DNA of 64,000 bases from positions 44,021,791 to 44,085,790 of the forward strand of contig OY744613.1 of NCBI GenBank assembly GCA_963556255.1, written 5' to 3'. The stretch comes from Allolobophora icterica (lineage: Eukaryota; Annelida; Clitellata; Crassiclitellata; Lumbricidae). Below, piece by piece: positions 43,541-55,324 of this stretch (positions are counted from its first letter, which is position 1; each line of letters starts with the position of its first letter). The notes beneath the pieces were generated by a model. That model worked only from the letters and a program-made list of their open reading frames with translations, was not told where the DNA came from and did no database searches. The position numbers and the translations under genes are program-made.

Positions 43541-44770
43541 ATCAATCAATCAATCAATCAATCAAACATTTATATAGCGCCCCTTCAAGGAATCTATTCA
43601 GAGGCGCTCCCAGCCCAACCCCGGCGAAAGAGAAAAGTCTTTAGAGCAGAGAAGAAAGCGGTGGATGAGTTTCGAGGAAGAGACCGCAGCTCAGAAGGAA
43701 GCCCATTCCAAATTTTGGGACCAACGACGGAGAAAGCACGCTGCTGCATAGTAGCGGTGCGTGCAAAAGGAACAGAGAGATCACCACGGGTGGTAGAGCG
43801 AAGAGAGCGGTGACCAGGTGGAACAGAGGCACGAGAACAGAGCTCACGCAGATAGAAGGGAGCACAGGCAAGCTGACATTTCCAGACAATGGAGGCAACC
43901 CGGTAGACAATGCGTTGCGAGAGTGGTAACCAGTGGAGGACATCACGCATGTATTCAGAAACATGGCCAAATTTAGGTATGCTCCCAATCAAACGCGCAG
44001 CAGAACGCAATACGCGTTCCAGACAGTTCAGTCGAGTGAGGGGAAGCCCAATATAGAGGGAGCAGCAGTAGTCAAGCCGACAGGTAATGAATGCATGAAC
44101 GAGAGTAGCAGCAGATTGGGGGGAAAGAGAGCGGGAAACAACGCGAAGCTGTCGTAGCTGAAAGTAGCAAGCCCGGCTCAGGTGCAAGATATGCGGAGAG
44201 AGGGTGAGTTCTGAATCCAAGATGACGCCAAGATCTCTGACGGAGGTGGAAAAGACGATATAGGGGAACTCAGAAGTAAGACAAGCATGATCAATCTTAG
44301 CAAGCTGCCTAGGGGTGCCCAGCCAGATATATTGAGTCTTAGTGGGATTCAAGCGAAGGCGGTTGGAAGACATCCAGGCAGTCAAAGAGTCAGTGGAGTG
44401 GCACATGAGGCGGACTGCAGCGGCGGCGTCAGAGGGAAAGCAGTGGGTGTAAGCCTGTATATCGTCAGCATATAAATGGTTGGACAAAGAACAAGTGGCA
44501 AGAAGGCGACTGAGATCAGAGGTGAAGATAATATAGAGGAGGGGACCCAAAACTGATCCCTGAGGAAGGCCAAAATGGACTGGGGTCCAGAGGGACCTGG
44601 TAGAACAGTAGACAACCAATGAGGTGCGGTCAGAAAGGTCGGAGGCTAGCCACTCAAGGGGCTTTTCAGATAGACCGAATGATAGTGACAAGCGATTGAG
44701 GAGGATGTCATGGTCGACCGAGTCAAAGGCAGCGCTGACATCGAAGAGTGCAAGAAGGGAGACTTGGGAG
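43541..44770 (-). mobile_element. L2/CR1-group LINE nested in the LTR element's reverse transcriptase
   Basis: 1,230 bp. Tail (ATCA)n at 43541-43564, hairpin AGCGCCCCTTCAAGG...TCAGAGGCGCT, then the ORF. A short ACA duplication flanks it (43538-43540, 44771-44773). It splits the host pol after HNGL. Confidence 0.92.
43594..44763 (-). CDS. LINE ORF2 C-terminal part: reverse transcriptase from motif A to the end
   Basis: The frame is open from the truncation point: FDVSAAFDSVDHDILL (motif A, first catalytic aspartate), FGLPQGSVLGPLLYIIFTSD, HLYADDIQAYTH (YADD), LHWLPLSQRIVYRVASIV, and FSVVGPKIWNGLP near the C terminus. The stop at 43594 lies next to the 3' hairpin. The endonuclease and N-terminal region are missing. 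This is the longest and best-preserved copy of the family also found at 2770-3560 and 20222-20740. Confidence 0.92.
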   Translation of the reverse strand, partial: VSLLALFDVSAAFDSVDHDILLNRLSLSFGLSEKPLEWLASDLSDRTSLVVYCSTRSLWTPVHFGLPQGSVLGPLLYIIFTSDLSRLLATCSLSNHLYADDIQAYTHCFPSDAAAAVRLMCHSTDSLTAWMSSNRLRLNPTKTQYIWLGTPRQLAKIDHACLTSEFPYIVFSTSVRDLGVILDSELTLSPHILHLSRACYFQLRQLRVVSRSLSPQSAATLVHAFITCRLDYCCSLYIGLPLTRLNCLERVLRSAARLIGSIPKFGHVSEYMRDVLHWLPLSQRIVYRVASIVWKCQLACAPFYLRELCSRASVPPGHRSLRSTTRGDLSVPFARTATMQQRAFSVVGPKIWNGLPSELRSLPRNSSTAFFSALKTFLFRRGWAGSASE

Positions 44771-47700
44771 ACAGTCCATTATGTGTTACAAAAGCTGTCT
44801 TCCATTGATCAGATTGTTTTACTGGACAAGTCCAATAAGCACTTCGACAGTCCAAAATGGAAATCACATTAGACTTTCCAACTTTGTTCAAAACGTCTCT
44901 GACAATCGGCATAGGATATTTACAATCCACTGTGAATGAGTTAATGTATCTGTAGTCACAGGCAAGTCTTAAAAATCCGTCTTTCTTTTTAACAATAACC
45001 AAAGGGCTTGCCATTCTGCTCGATGACGGTTTGATGTTTGTTTTTAACATTTCTTTGATCTGACGTTCCACTTCTGCTCGATAAATCAAAGGAATTCGAT
45101 ATGCTGCAAATTCCTTTTCACGAAATCCTGGTTTTAGTTCAATTTCATGTTCAACCAATGTACATAATCCGGGTTTTTCTGAAAATCTATCACAGTATTT
45201 GTTCAAGACTTTCAACAACTGTTCTTGCTGAGTTACTGTCAAATGGATAATTTGTTCAGGATCGAGGTTAAGTGAATTCTTGTCATCTTGAACCTCATTC
45301 CTCATTGGTAATTCAACCACTGAACCAAAATCTTCATCTTCTTCAACGATTAGACCACAACTTAATGCTCGAGTAACATATTTTCTGATCTTGTTGGCGT
45401 GAATTATTTTTCGACCATTTTCACCCATATCAACTAAATAAGAGTACTTTGATCTTCGATGTATGATCGTACATGGACCATGCCATCGAGAAATAAGTTT
45501 GTTCGTTGACGTTGGATACAAAACTATGACTTTCTCACCAGCTTCAAATTCTTTGTGCTTTGCTCTCTTGTTATACTGATTCGTGTATTGTAATTGCTTT
45601 TCTCGAGAGTAGGATTCTGCAAACAATAATGCTTTCTCCATATTTTCTTTGAGTTCTTTCAAATACTTTTCTGGTTTAACTCCAACATGAGGTGGTAAGT
45701 TTATTTCTCTAGTCCAACTCTCTTTTAATATTGCCAATGGTCCTCTCGGAATTTTTCCATAGACAAGCATATATGGTGATACTCCAGTAGTTGCATTCGG
45801 CACTTCTCGTAATGCCCACACTGTGAAAGGAATTATCTTGTGCCATTTCCTCGGGTTGTCTATTATCACATGATGGATCATCTTTTTAAATGTCTGATTC
45901 CATCTTTCTACTAATCCAGCAGCCTCTGGGTGTCCTGGTGTGTCGAATCTTGGACTACAGCCCATTAAATTGAGAAATTCTCTTGTCAAACTGGCTGTGA
46001 AGTTCGTTCCTTGGTCACTTGTAATCACTGACGGTACACCAACGTTCATGAACAGTTCCGTCAACGCTTCACACACAGCCTTCGCTGTCAGCGATTTCAA
46101 TAAGAAGATTGTAGGCCATCTGGTGCACGAGTCCACAATGCATAAACAATACTTGTGACCTGCAGCAGATACTGGATCGATCGGGCCAACGAGGTCCATC
46201 GTCATTCTCCTGAAGGCGACCTCTTCTCTTGAGACTGGAGTGATGGGCACTCTATCCATCACCAGACTCCTTGCCTTTAGTTGACACTTCTCGCAAGACT
46301 TACAAAATTTCACAATGTCTCTTCTCATCTTTGGCCATACAAAAGATAATTTTATTCGTTCTCTTGTTTTCTCTTCTCCTAGATGTCCTCCAAATACCGA
46401 TTCATGCGCCAATTCCATCACTTTTATTCGTCTCTCTTTTGGTAACACTAGTTGATATATCGTCTGGTCTAATATCTGATATTTCTTATGCGATAAACCG
46501 TTGATCACACAGAATTCAGATTCTTTCTCTTGTGCTAACTTCCACCACGGCTTCAACGATTCATCCTTTCTCTGTTGCTCTTCGAACTTCTTCGAATCGG
46601 CAATCTGCACCTTTTGTTCTTCGTCCATCTCTTCATCTCTATACAAGTCTCCTATCCCCACATCACATTCATTGTCTTCTTCAGTTTCATTTAATGTGCC
46701 ATTCTCGCATGCAGCCATCTCTTGCTCATTCATCTCTGATGTTATACCATCTCGCGATAAGCTTCGTTGCTCATTACTTTCGTTTTCCTCATCACTTGAA
46801 CTTTCAGTTTCACTCTTCTCATCAACATCTACCATTTCCTGTTTCCGACTCTGCGCTCTCGTCATTACATTTGCTCGTACACTCACATCTCCTTGTATCG
46901 TTCTGACCTTCATCTGTGGTACGGCTTTTAATTCGGCAATTATCTCTGGATGCAACAAGAATCTTTCTGTACTGCCCATCTTTGCAATACTAGCACACAT
47001 CAAGGTGACATAAGGTGTAAGTGAACACTGGATTTTACGCGAAAATCCCTCTTCTTCCACGTCACTACCACACAATCTAACATCCACTTTCACTAACTTC
47101 GCAGGAATGGCATCTCCTGCCACACATTGCAAGTTCACTTTTCCAATTTGTTCCACCTTCATGCCTTCCAGTAATTCTTCACTAATCACCGGAATCTCTG
47201 CACCCGAGTCGCTCAGTGCTTTGACTTTCACTGGCTCTTTACCGTCTACTCCACGAATTTCAACCTCGACATATTGCAAGAACGATTTCTTCAATATTCG
47301 ACTGTCATCCTTTCCTATGACTTCTCTCTGAATTTCAGCATCCAATAGAATTTCTTTTTGAATACCACATTTCATTACTGACTTTACTTCAGTCTCTTGG
47401 TTTTCTTGACCCGTGGTTTGATTGTCTGTATCACTAACCACTTGAATCAAATTCACCCTTGTGTGTTCTTGATTTCTGCTAGAACTAGCTGCTGCCACTG
47501 GAACTGGACAAAATTTAACCAAATGTTTGTCTGAACCACAGTTGTGACAACGCTTCACAAACATACCTCGTTGTTCATTGCCTTCATATCTCTTATACTG
47601 CGTAAACGATGTGTTGCCTTCCCTCTTGGCAAACGGCGCTGACGATTTGTTAAATCCCTGACGACCAAACGTCACTTCTCTGGTTTCATTGGGTACAGGG

Positions 47701-49283
47701 ACATTAGCCTTGACTTCTTTACCTTTAAACTGATTCCCTGTTTCTGGATTACTTTTCCACTTTCCACTCTGGCTTTGGTTTACGGAACGTTGAGAAGGAT
47801 AACTGTTTATATTTGGGAACGCAAACCCAATTCGATTGTTTACATGAATGTCTGCTAGGTCTGCCACTGCACTAGCTTGGAGACAGTCAGTTCCTTCCTT
47901 CGACAATACAAACTGTAGTGGACCTGGCGGTAAACATTCTTTTAGCTTATCCGCTACCAGCAAATCAAAGAGCGTATCATACTCTCTGTTCACGTTTCGA
48001 CTTCTCACGTAATAGTTTAGCAAGTTCTTCAGTCTTGCCGTAAACATCGTATAAGTCTCTTCTGTTGTCTTCTTAGCATCCACAAATCTGGCTCTGTATT
48101 CTCTCGAGGTCAATTTAAATTCTTTTAATAAGTGCTGCTTGACTCTATCATAATTGTCTAGATCATCGTATGACAATCTATTCAGAACGGTTCGAGCTTT
48201 CGGCGTCATCAATGGTAGTAATAATTTCACCCAAAACGGCTTTTCCACAGCAAAACTGCGAAATGCGTTCTCGACTGTTTCAAAATATAATGGCACCTCC
48301 ATCATATCAGTTGGCATTTGAGGCAATACATGCTTCATTGCATCACCTATTTTCTTAATTTTTGACACCAAAGTTTCACTTTCTTGCTGTTTCCTTCTTT
48401 CTGCTTCCCGTTCTTCTCTCATTTGCGTTTCTTTCAATGTCAATTTTGATTTCTCCAGTTTCAGACGTTCCTGTCTTTCTGCCTCTGCCTTTTCCAAACT
48501 TTCTTTCTGAAATTTGAGTTCTTCTTGTCTGATCTGTTCTGCACGTTCCAACTCTAACGTTCGCGCTTTTTCTTTTTCTTCTTCACGCATTCTCTTTGCT
48601 TCAATCTGTTGCTGACGAACCTCTTCATCACTTTTTCTAGCTCTTTCAAATTCAATCATCTGCTCCAGTCTTCTTCTTTCAGCATCTTCTCTATCTCGTT
48701 TCAACTGTTCTAATTGAATCTCAAACTGATGCTTTTGCAATTCCAGTTCTGCCTTACGCACTTGTTCTGCTTTATCTTCTCTCTCTCTCTGCAAGCGCAA
48801 TTCCTCTTGCCTTGCAAGTTCCGCTTTCTCTTCTTTCTCTCTCTGCAGACGTTCTGCTTTCTCTTCTTTCTCTCTTTGCAAGCGCAATTCTTTCTCTTCT
48901 TTCTCTCTCTGAAGACGTAATTCTTCCTGTCTTAGCTCTTTCTCTTCTTGTCTCCGTTTATCTTCTCTTTCTTTCTCTTCCTGTCTACGTTTCTCCTCTC
49001 TATCTTTCTCTTCTTGTCTCGTCATCATCATCCACTGCATCAACATCTCCATAGACATAGGCGCAGGAGGTTTTTCAATAGCCTTTTCTACGGCACCGCC
49101 AACGGCACCTTCTTCTTCGACTTCTTCTTTAACCCACACATCGGCGAGTTCCTGCATCATGTCACCACGTGACATACCTTCTAATTGTTCTTCTTTAAAA
49201 CCGGCTTTCAACAAACGCTGTTTCAGCCTTTCCGTAGACATCTTCTTAATATCTGCTTGTCTTTCAGCACTTAGTTTCTCCAT
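44771..49283 (-). CDS. Gag-protease-integrase-reverse transcriptase polyprotein of a Gmr1-like element (RT truncated)
   Basis: One frame holds gag and pol with no frameshift. Residues ~1-330: long charged coiled coil (RQEEKEREDKRR-type). ~580: CCHC knuckle CHNCGSDKHLVKFC. ~690: aspartic protease LSDSGAEIPVI. ~960-1005: integrase zinc domain (H...GGHLG...CKSCEKC). ~1028-1121: integrase catalytic D-D-E (MTMDLVGPI, TSDQGTNF, AAGLVERWNQ). ~1400-1500: reverse transcriptase start (LRLACDYRYIN, ISILDCRSAYW). The frame then runs 44 residues into the nested LINE and stops at 44646. ATG is at 49283, ~400 bp after the LTR. Known of the family: this polyprotein copies and integrates the element via virus-like particles. 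This copy cannot make complete reverse transcriptase. Confidence 0.93.
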
Positions 49284-49679
49284 CTTACTTGTTTACTTTG
49301 GTGATTTCTCTTTTCAAAGAAGTCACGGTTTTTCTTGTTGTGTGAATCGATAAACAAACGGGATTTCTTTTATATTTGTTCGTGGAAAACAACGAAATTT
49401 TTTTATACCGTTTCTCGTGTTCCACCGTCGTTGATATCGTAAACTCGTCACACAGCAACAACGCGTAGATTCTTCTAACACCGTCGTAGATTCTTCTAAC
49501 ACCGTTGTAAATTCTTCAATCACCTTCATAGATTCTTCTATCCGCCGAAGGAGGTGATAACGTGAATTTTTATCCACTGTGAGTTTATATCCACCGTGAG
49601 TATTTATTCCACCGTGAGTATTTATCCACCGTGAGTTCTTATCCACCGTGAGTATTTATCCCACCGCTGCCACCAATAA
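49284..49679 (-). other. Leader of the LTR element with short tandem repeats and primer-binding site
   Basis: Between LTR and ATG. It holds TCCACCGTGAGTATTTA-type repeats (about 49575-49660) and GATTCTTCTAACACCGT repeats (about 49467-49520). The first bases after the LTR read TGGTGGCAGCGGTGGGA (minus strand, 49675 downward), a TGG-starting candidate primer-binding site. I cannot name the tRNA. Confidence 0.7.
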
Positions 49680-50155
49680 TGTCAACCCAATCCTTCCGTT
49701 GACAATCCTTCTGATTAAATCCTTGTTCTCTTTGTACTTAACGCCTATTTAACGTTCACCTTTTGAACACTAATTCTACGTATAAGTATAACCTGAATTA
49801 ATCAGCAACACAGTTTAATATCTTTTAGTTTAATAAGAAACAAACAGACAGAACTCAATTCGATTACAACTCAACTAGTCAGCCACACTACTACAGCGAA
49901 CACACTCGAATTCAAACTTCTCTAGTCAGCATAATTCTTCGCGCCTCTTGACACACCTGTCTTCTGTGCGCCTAAGCGAACTCTAATAATATACATATAG
50001 CGCGCCGCTGCCGAGATTGGCCGGCCGCGCGTGTCACTAAGACTATACGTTATACATCTATCATATATACATATACACGTGAAACTAAAGTAAGCGCACT
50101 AAATATACACGCTAATATCTCGCACTGCAAGACTGTACACAAAACTCAGTTCACA
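49680..50155 (-). repeat. Outer (5') LTR
   Basis: 476 bp. Differs from 40537-41012 at about two positions (CACACTCG/TACACTCG and ATACACGC/ATATACGC). Followed by target duplication ATGTG. Confidence 0.93.
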
Positions 50156-50160
50156 ATGTG

Positions 50161-50720
50161 TTTACAGTATCGCGTTTGAAGAACATTAGTTTAAAAAAAT
50201 TGCATGAATTAAAATAAAAATTGTGAGTGGGAATTGAACCCACCACCTCGTGGATTCACAGGATGCGCCTCAACAAACTGCGCCACGCTGCAACCATGCT
50301 GCAATGGCAATAATTGCAGCATAAAAATTATCTATTAACGGAGAGAGAAATATTTTAAAATATTGTTAACTAGTAGGCCTATATTAAGTAAAATTTGACT
50401 GAATTGGATTCAACGTAAAATGATACCCGCCCGTAGAATTTATGACTGGGCCCCGTTATTTTGCTTTCACGCATTTTATGTGCTTGTAAGCCCTAGTTTT
50501 CTTTATAGCCATGATAACTACAGCGATTAGAAATTTGTTTGATTATTGTAATAAGCAGGTAATTTTGTTATTACATTATGTAATGTTGTTCACATATGAA
50601 CACAATCGTGGATAACCGTATTAAAAGAATCGCATAAACACATCGACTCAGCTTGCTTGAGGGTTAAACCACCACATCGAACATGGAACAATGTAGGCGT
50701 AATAATAATAAAACACAGAA
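50161..50720. repeat. Right half of the dispersed repeat that received the LTR element
   Basis: Aligns with 32490-32890 and then with 34373-34800, including the tRNA-like block at 50225-50296 (minus strand: GTGGCGCAGTTTGTTGAGGC and GTGGGTTCAATTCCCAC), the CCCGCCCGTAGAATTTATGA segment, and ACATATGAACACAATCGTGG. Confidence 0.8.
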
Positions 50721-50879
50721 ATTGCCATAGATGATAAGATAGACATAAAATAACAGTTGCCATTGTCAAATGCACAATCATATAAGAAGGAATGCATCTT
50801 AGAAAGCTAGACGCAGGGCAAGTGGCACTTGCCACGACGTTTAGGAAAGTACAGGTACAATTGGGTTGCTAACAATGAT

Positions 50880-50955
50880 TAGCTTTAGTCGAGTGGGATT
50901 GCATCTGCCGTAAGTGCGTACTATGCCGAGTTCGAATCAAGGGACGAAAACTTTT
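50880..50955 (+). repeat. tRNA-like sequence
   Basis: TTAGTCGAGTGGGATTGC (box A-like) and GAGTTCGAATCAAGG (box B-like) at tRNA spacing. There is no clean acceptor stem. Probably a tRNA-derived SINE head. Confidence 0.5.
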
Positions 50956-51114
50956 TTTGGAGAGGAGAATATTAATGTTTACAAGAATAAAACAATTAAA
51001 ATTAAGTATTCACTATTAATAATTCTTTCCATACGAACTTTTTTAAATCGTAACTTACGGATGAATCTGATATTTAAATAGCTAGGATATCGCCGCGGTC
51101 GTCGTGGCTGATAC

Positions 51115-51405
51115 ACAGCTTTAGTTGGCCCAGTTAGCTACATCGGTACGAGCGTAGGCTGCGTCTCATGCGCCTCTGTGTTAGAGAGCATGTGGATCGC
51201 GGATAGCTTCCCGAAAGTGGCTTTTTTCAGAGATTTAAATCTTGGGCTTGCACGGTCCGTACACGGGGACCTTAAATGGCGTGGCGCCTATTCCAAACGG
51301 GCAGCGGTGGTGAAGGATCTCACCCGATCAATTCATTGAAAAATAAGCAAGGTCGAGGCCATATATACGGTCTTTATAGAAATCGCATACATTTACTTTT
51401 ACATT
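51115..51405 (+). mobile_element. tRNA-derived SINE (second copy of the 7643-7960 family)
   Basis: Head AGTTAGCTACATCGGTACGA, body with ACGGGGACCTTAAATGGCGT and GGGCAGCGGTGGTGAAGGAT, tail CATTTACTTTTACATTTAA. In inverse orientation to the first copy. Confidence 0.8.
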
Positions 51406-52261
51406 TAATTGGAAGTCGATAGGCCCATACAAAATTCTGTACGTTCTTAACCTTCTGTGATTTGCTTTAGGCCTATCGCCACTCACTGCTAGTAGGGCCT
51501 CGACTAGTCTTGTCAAGTTGCTTTAACTTTCTCCCCTGCATAAACTGGTCTGTCTTCACATTTTTTAACAGTCACCTGGAACTGATTTTTGACTAAGATT
51601 CCACTTGAAAGGACAATTGATCAAAGCACTATGAAGGTAGGCTTAGCTAGCTTCTGTTCAACGACGTTGTGTCATGACGAAGGCTAGTGCATTATGGTAA
51701 ATGCTACCTATAGGCTTTAGTTGGAAAAGGAATATCATGTCGGCTAATCATGTTTTGCCACATAGGCTAGACCCTAAACTCGTGTCATTCATTCATTCAT
51801 TCATTCATTCATTCATTCAATCATTCATTTTAAACAATAATGGAAAACATTAAACATTATGTGGTTAATTATATCTAAAATCAATTGTACTCAATTGAAA
51901 ACGATGACGCCGAATATTCATAACACAAAATTAAAACCGAGAATATTTCGTTTGTAATTGTTATGTTTAGATGCATTTTATTAGTCTGATTATAATTTGT
52001 ATTTAAATCTTTCTGACGCCGGTAGATGGCACATGGTTTTGCTGATGGATTCCAATATAGACTCTATGCTGTCGTCTCATTTCCCGTCGAGCATCGGTTG
52101 CTTATGAGATCGAAGAGGTAAATTTTGAAAAAGATATCCATGTAATCCTCGTTAATTGGTGAGAAATTTGCTTAAATTATTTAATTGCCAGTTTCTTAGT
52201 TTGAAATGTGTATTGCAGAGTATGTAAAGGGATTAGAGTTATTATGAAAGAAAAATAGCAC
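51406..52261. other. Intergenic, with an (ATTC)n microsatellite
   Basis: CATTCATTCATT repeats at 51787-51830. Nothing else is supported. Confidence 0.5.
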
Positions 52262-52311
52262 ACCACGCGGTCAAAACCTCAGCCGATCGGCTGAGGTTTT
52301 GACCGCGTGGT
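52262..52311. repeat. 50-bp perfect palindrome
   Basis: Arms ACCACGCGGTCAAAACCTCA followed by GCCGA, and their exact reverse complement, with no loop. It is far beyond chance and has no obvious flanking element. Confidence 0.95.
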
Positions 52312-52399
52312 ATGCGCTGGACTTATGAAAATCTCCATGAAAGCTTACACAAATTTTGACAAGCGTATAACTTTCAGCATTTGTTCTTAAAGGTATATA

Positions 52400-52820
52400 C
52401 TTTGTAAGAAACCGAAGGATACATAAATTTTCGATCGTTTGATGTGGTGGCAAACTTGCGCTATCGGGGTTGGGTCAGCCCGAATCCCCGAAACCCGAAT
52501 CCCCGAAAAGAATATCGCCCGGATCACCGAAATCGATTTTCGGTATTAAATCTATATTCTATATCATATCGAGATACATCAAGGCCACGTTAGGTCTATG
52601 TCATGTATAAGAGTTTACAATTTAACTTTGAATAGTTTTCGGGAGTTCAGCCGCTTTCTATAAAACTGTTTTCGGGAATTCGGGCCTTTCTGTATTTTCA
52701 GCGTTTTCGGGGATTCGGGTTTCGGGGATTCGGACCGGTCCCTCGGGGTCCCTATGAGAAACCGAAGGATACATAAATTTTCGATCGTTTGATGTGGTGG
52801 CAAACTTGCGCTATCGGGGC
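52400..52820. repeat. 65-bp direct repeat flanking a fold-back MITE with 30-bp arms
   Basis: GAAACCGAAGGATACATAAA starts both copies (about 52402-52468 and 52754-52820). Between them is a small element with 30-bp perfect inverted arms at 52480-52509 and 52704-52733 built from CCCGAATCCCCGAAA units. Confidence 0.88.
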
Positions 52821-52969
52821 CCTATCGATGACCCAATTTCAAGGGGACTATATATTACCAGTGGTGACCTTGACACTAATAAGCCTAGTTAAATGGGCAA
52901 ACTTGCAGTACTAAGGTCCCTCATATACACGCTACATAGGTGAAATGTTTAACTTGTGATACCTTTAAT

Positions 52970-54110
52970 AGGTGATGCGTTGCATCATGAGGGTCGGTTA
53001 GGGTCAGGGTAAGCGTCGTGAGGGTCGATTAGGGCTTAGGGTCAGTGTAGCCTATGTATTTGTGCGACTAAAAAGCTATTTAACTTGTGATACTTGTGAT
53101 AACTTGTCATACTTGTGAGCTGTTTAACTTGTGATACGTTTAATATATTCGGCAAACATGTACAATCGGGGTGCCTATGTACTATCTGGGTGAGTGTCTT
53201 TGCATCATGAGGATCGGCTAGTTTCAGGGTAAGCGTCGTGAGGGTCGGGGTAAATGCGAAGACTGAGTGCATGTGTATATAAACAATATGGTTACCACTG
53301 ACTTCGCTGCAATAGAGCGCCGCTAGCTACCAGCCTTATCTCATAATGCAATTCGTTAATAAGTAACATGCACTTTAACTTCCTCTAAACAAGTGTTCAT
53401 TTAATTGTGTTTTTAATAGGGGTCAGCCGGGTAGACATTTTCCACCGAGTACCGAATCCGAGTATTTGGATGTACTATTTGCCGGATCCGGGTACGAACC
53501 GAGTACCATTTGTTCCGTATGCGAAGCTTCACATTTTCATATAATGAAAACTTATCGAAATAAATTTCGGTACTTTTAATAACTGACTAATACATTTTGA
53601 ATTTTAGAAATAAATAATCAATGAAATGGACTTGACTTCCGTTGTGAACTTCCGGTGTTGGTGTTTTTTTTACTTTTCTTCTTCAAAATGAATATGCTAG
53701 ATAAAGCTCAAAGCTGATATTATGAGCCTACAAATTCCGGCATGTGAGGCAGACAAGCAACTATTTGTGTGTACAGTATTTGCCGAGGCGAATACTTCCG
53801 AATAGTGCCAAAAAACGGGATATTCGGCCGAGGCAAATGTCCGAGGCGATTTCCGGCTGACCCCTAGTTTTTAATATGAGTTCATGTTCATTACTTACTT
53901 AGCGAATTGCATTTTGGTTGTTGCTGGTAGGTAGCAGTACTCTATTGGAGCGAAGTCAGTGGAAACCATATTGTTTATATACACAGGCACTCAGTCTTCA
54001 CATTTACCAGCGTCGGTTAGGGCTTCGGGTTAGCGTCAATGTAACCTATGTATTTGTGCGACTAAAAAACTATAGCTGCGAGTGGAAGCTGGATTTTAAA
54101 ATTCAGGGCT
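52970..54110. repeat. Inverted and direct duplications around a hAT MITE
   Basis: 53255-53400 reappears inverted at 53890-54010 (ACTGACTTCGCTGCAATAGA against TATTGGAGCGAAGTCAGTGG). The GTGTAGCCTATGTATTTGTG segment at 53046 reappears directly near 54038. No gene is supported. Confidence 0.75.
53417..53866. mobile_element. hAT-type MITE, 450 bp
   Basis: Termini TAGGGGTCAGCCGG and inverse CCGGCTGACCCCTA. The 8-bp duplication GTTTTTAA is at 53409-53416 and 53867-53874. No ORF. Confidence 0.92.
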
Positions 54111-54159
54111 ATGGTTGGGCACCCCGATTGTACATATTCGCCTTGATCTGTACTTTTAT

Positions 54160-54236
54160 TATTATTATTATTTTTTTTTTGCCCCGAGGTATACAGGATC
54201 CCTCAGGAACTTCAACATGATTTACAAAATAAAGAC

Positions 54237-54303
<67 letters not shown>
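54160..54303 (-). mobile_element. LINE 3' hairpin and (ATT)n microsatellite
   Basis: GCCCCGAGGTATACAGGATC and CCTCAGGAACTTC between short and long ATT runs. This is the same 3' module as at 24801 and 36934. Confidence 0.75.
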
Positions 54304-54304
<1 letters not shown>

Positions 54305-54830
54305 GCATTTGTTAAGCACTCTATCTACTGATATAAAAAAGGAATAGGAGGCAACTGCCTCCTCTTGCCTCATACTGGGTAAGCCTATGCCGTATGCTCT
54401 GCTTTTGCCAAGCAACCTTTCAGTAATTGAAATAGGTCTACCAATGAATGCATTACTTAAATCATAAACTGTCCATGTAATCTGAACAGAAATAATTTAA
54501 TGTTGCTCTTGATCTGTTGTAACTTAATTTGCTTCTAGCACTAGTACTAAACATCACACTAGCCACACAATTTGGCATATTTTAGAGGCCCTTAGAGAAG
54601 ATTATGTGTAGAAGTTACTGCAGAGTATGCACATTCTTTATCATTAGTATAATTAGAGTTATTTTATTTATATAGCACCACAATACTAAACGTTTAGCTG
54701 TACTGTATATAGTATATACTAAGCTCATGTAGAACACCACTTAAGTGTCAAAAGCCAACATGTAATTATCATAACTTCTGTCGGACAAGTCATCAATTGA
54801 TGGTGCACCATAAACAAAGCTTATTCATAT
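54304..54830. other. Unassigned intergenic sequence
   Basis: No supported feature in about 530 bp of AT-rich DNA. Confidence 0.4.
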
Positions 54831-54839
54831 ATTCTGAGA

Positions 54840-54975
54840 ATTGATATAGCGCCTCTTCAAAAGACCTACTCAGAAGTGCTCCCAGCCACCGCTAAAGAAA
54901 TGTGATTTCAGGAACTTAACAAAGACCAGGCAAGTTTAACCAAGGCAGCAAGCGCAGGCTTTGAGGGATGCCATT
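54840..54975 (-). mobile_element. Diverged L2-type LINE 3' end
   Basis: GATATAGCGCCTCTTCAAAA and ACTCAGAAGTGCTCCCAGCC match the 3' hairpin region. The remainder is too diverged to read. Confidence 0.6.
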
Positions 54976-55324
54976 CCAGTGCAACGGCCACACAACCAAA
55001 AAAGCCCCACATTGTCTAATGAGGTCAGTATGCATGCAGATCAGTCCAAAGACAGCCTATGGTGGAGATGCCTGAGAGAGCCTGAGACATCTTTTCCATG
55101 TTGGAATTTGCATTTGGCTAAGGTTACACTTGCATATAGCTACACCCGCATGTCCATGGTTAATGGTTATGCCACATTTGTAGTGTCAGTGTTGGGAAGC
55201 TATATTGATGATATTCTATGGTTGATTGTGACATGTCTTTTTCGGTTTCAGTGCACATGCATATCCAGGAGCTAGTGTGAACACAATGGAATTTATTCAA
55301 TTGTAAATATAATTTCCTATCTAT

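Larger units (their letters stand above)
40537..50155 (-). mobile_element. Gmr1-like Ty3/gypsy LTR retrotransposon, rearranged, 5-bp target duplication ATGTG
   Basis: ATGTG lies at 40532-40536 and 50156-50160, immediately outside TG...CA LTRs. Order in transcription sense: LTR (50155-49680), primer site, gag-protease-integrase-reverse transcriptase ORF, nested LINE, 3' pol, internal LTR (42516-42040), a second copy of 3' pol, LTR (41012-40537). Integrase before reverse transcriptase is the Ty1/copia-like order known in Ty3 elements only from the Gmr1 group. Outer LTRs differ at about 2 of 476 positions, and the middle LTR differs at about eight. That suggests a recent insertion plus material from a second source copy. 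Confidence 0.93.

Noticed and set aside
46501..47013. Plus-strand ORFs of 124-170 codons over the LTR element (also 48714-49172)
   Set aside because: Antisense shadows of the gag-pol frame; serine/leucine-rich composition mirrors the glutamate/lysine-rich coiled coil.
54961..55275. 104-codon ORF with a hydrophobic C terminus
   Set aside because: No motif, no flanking splice signals that fit, and it starts in a diverged LINE end.
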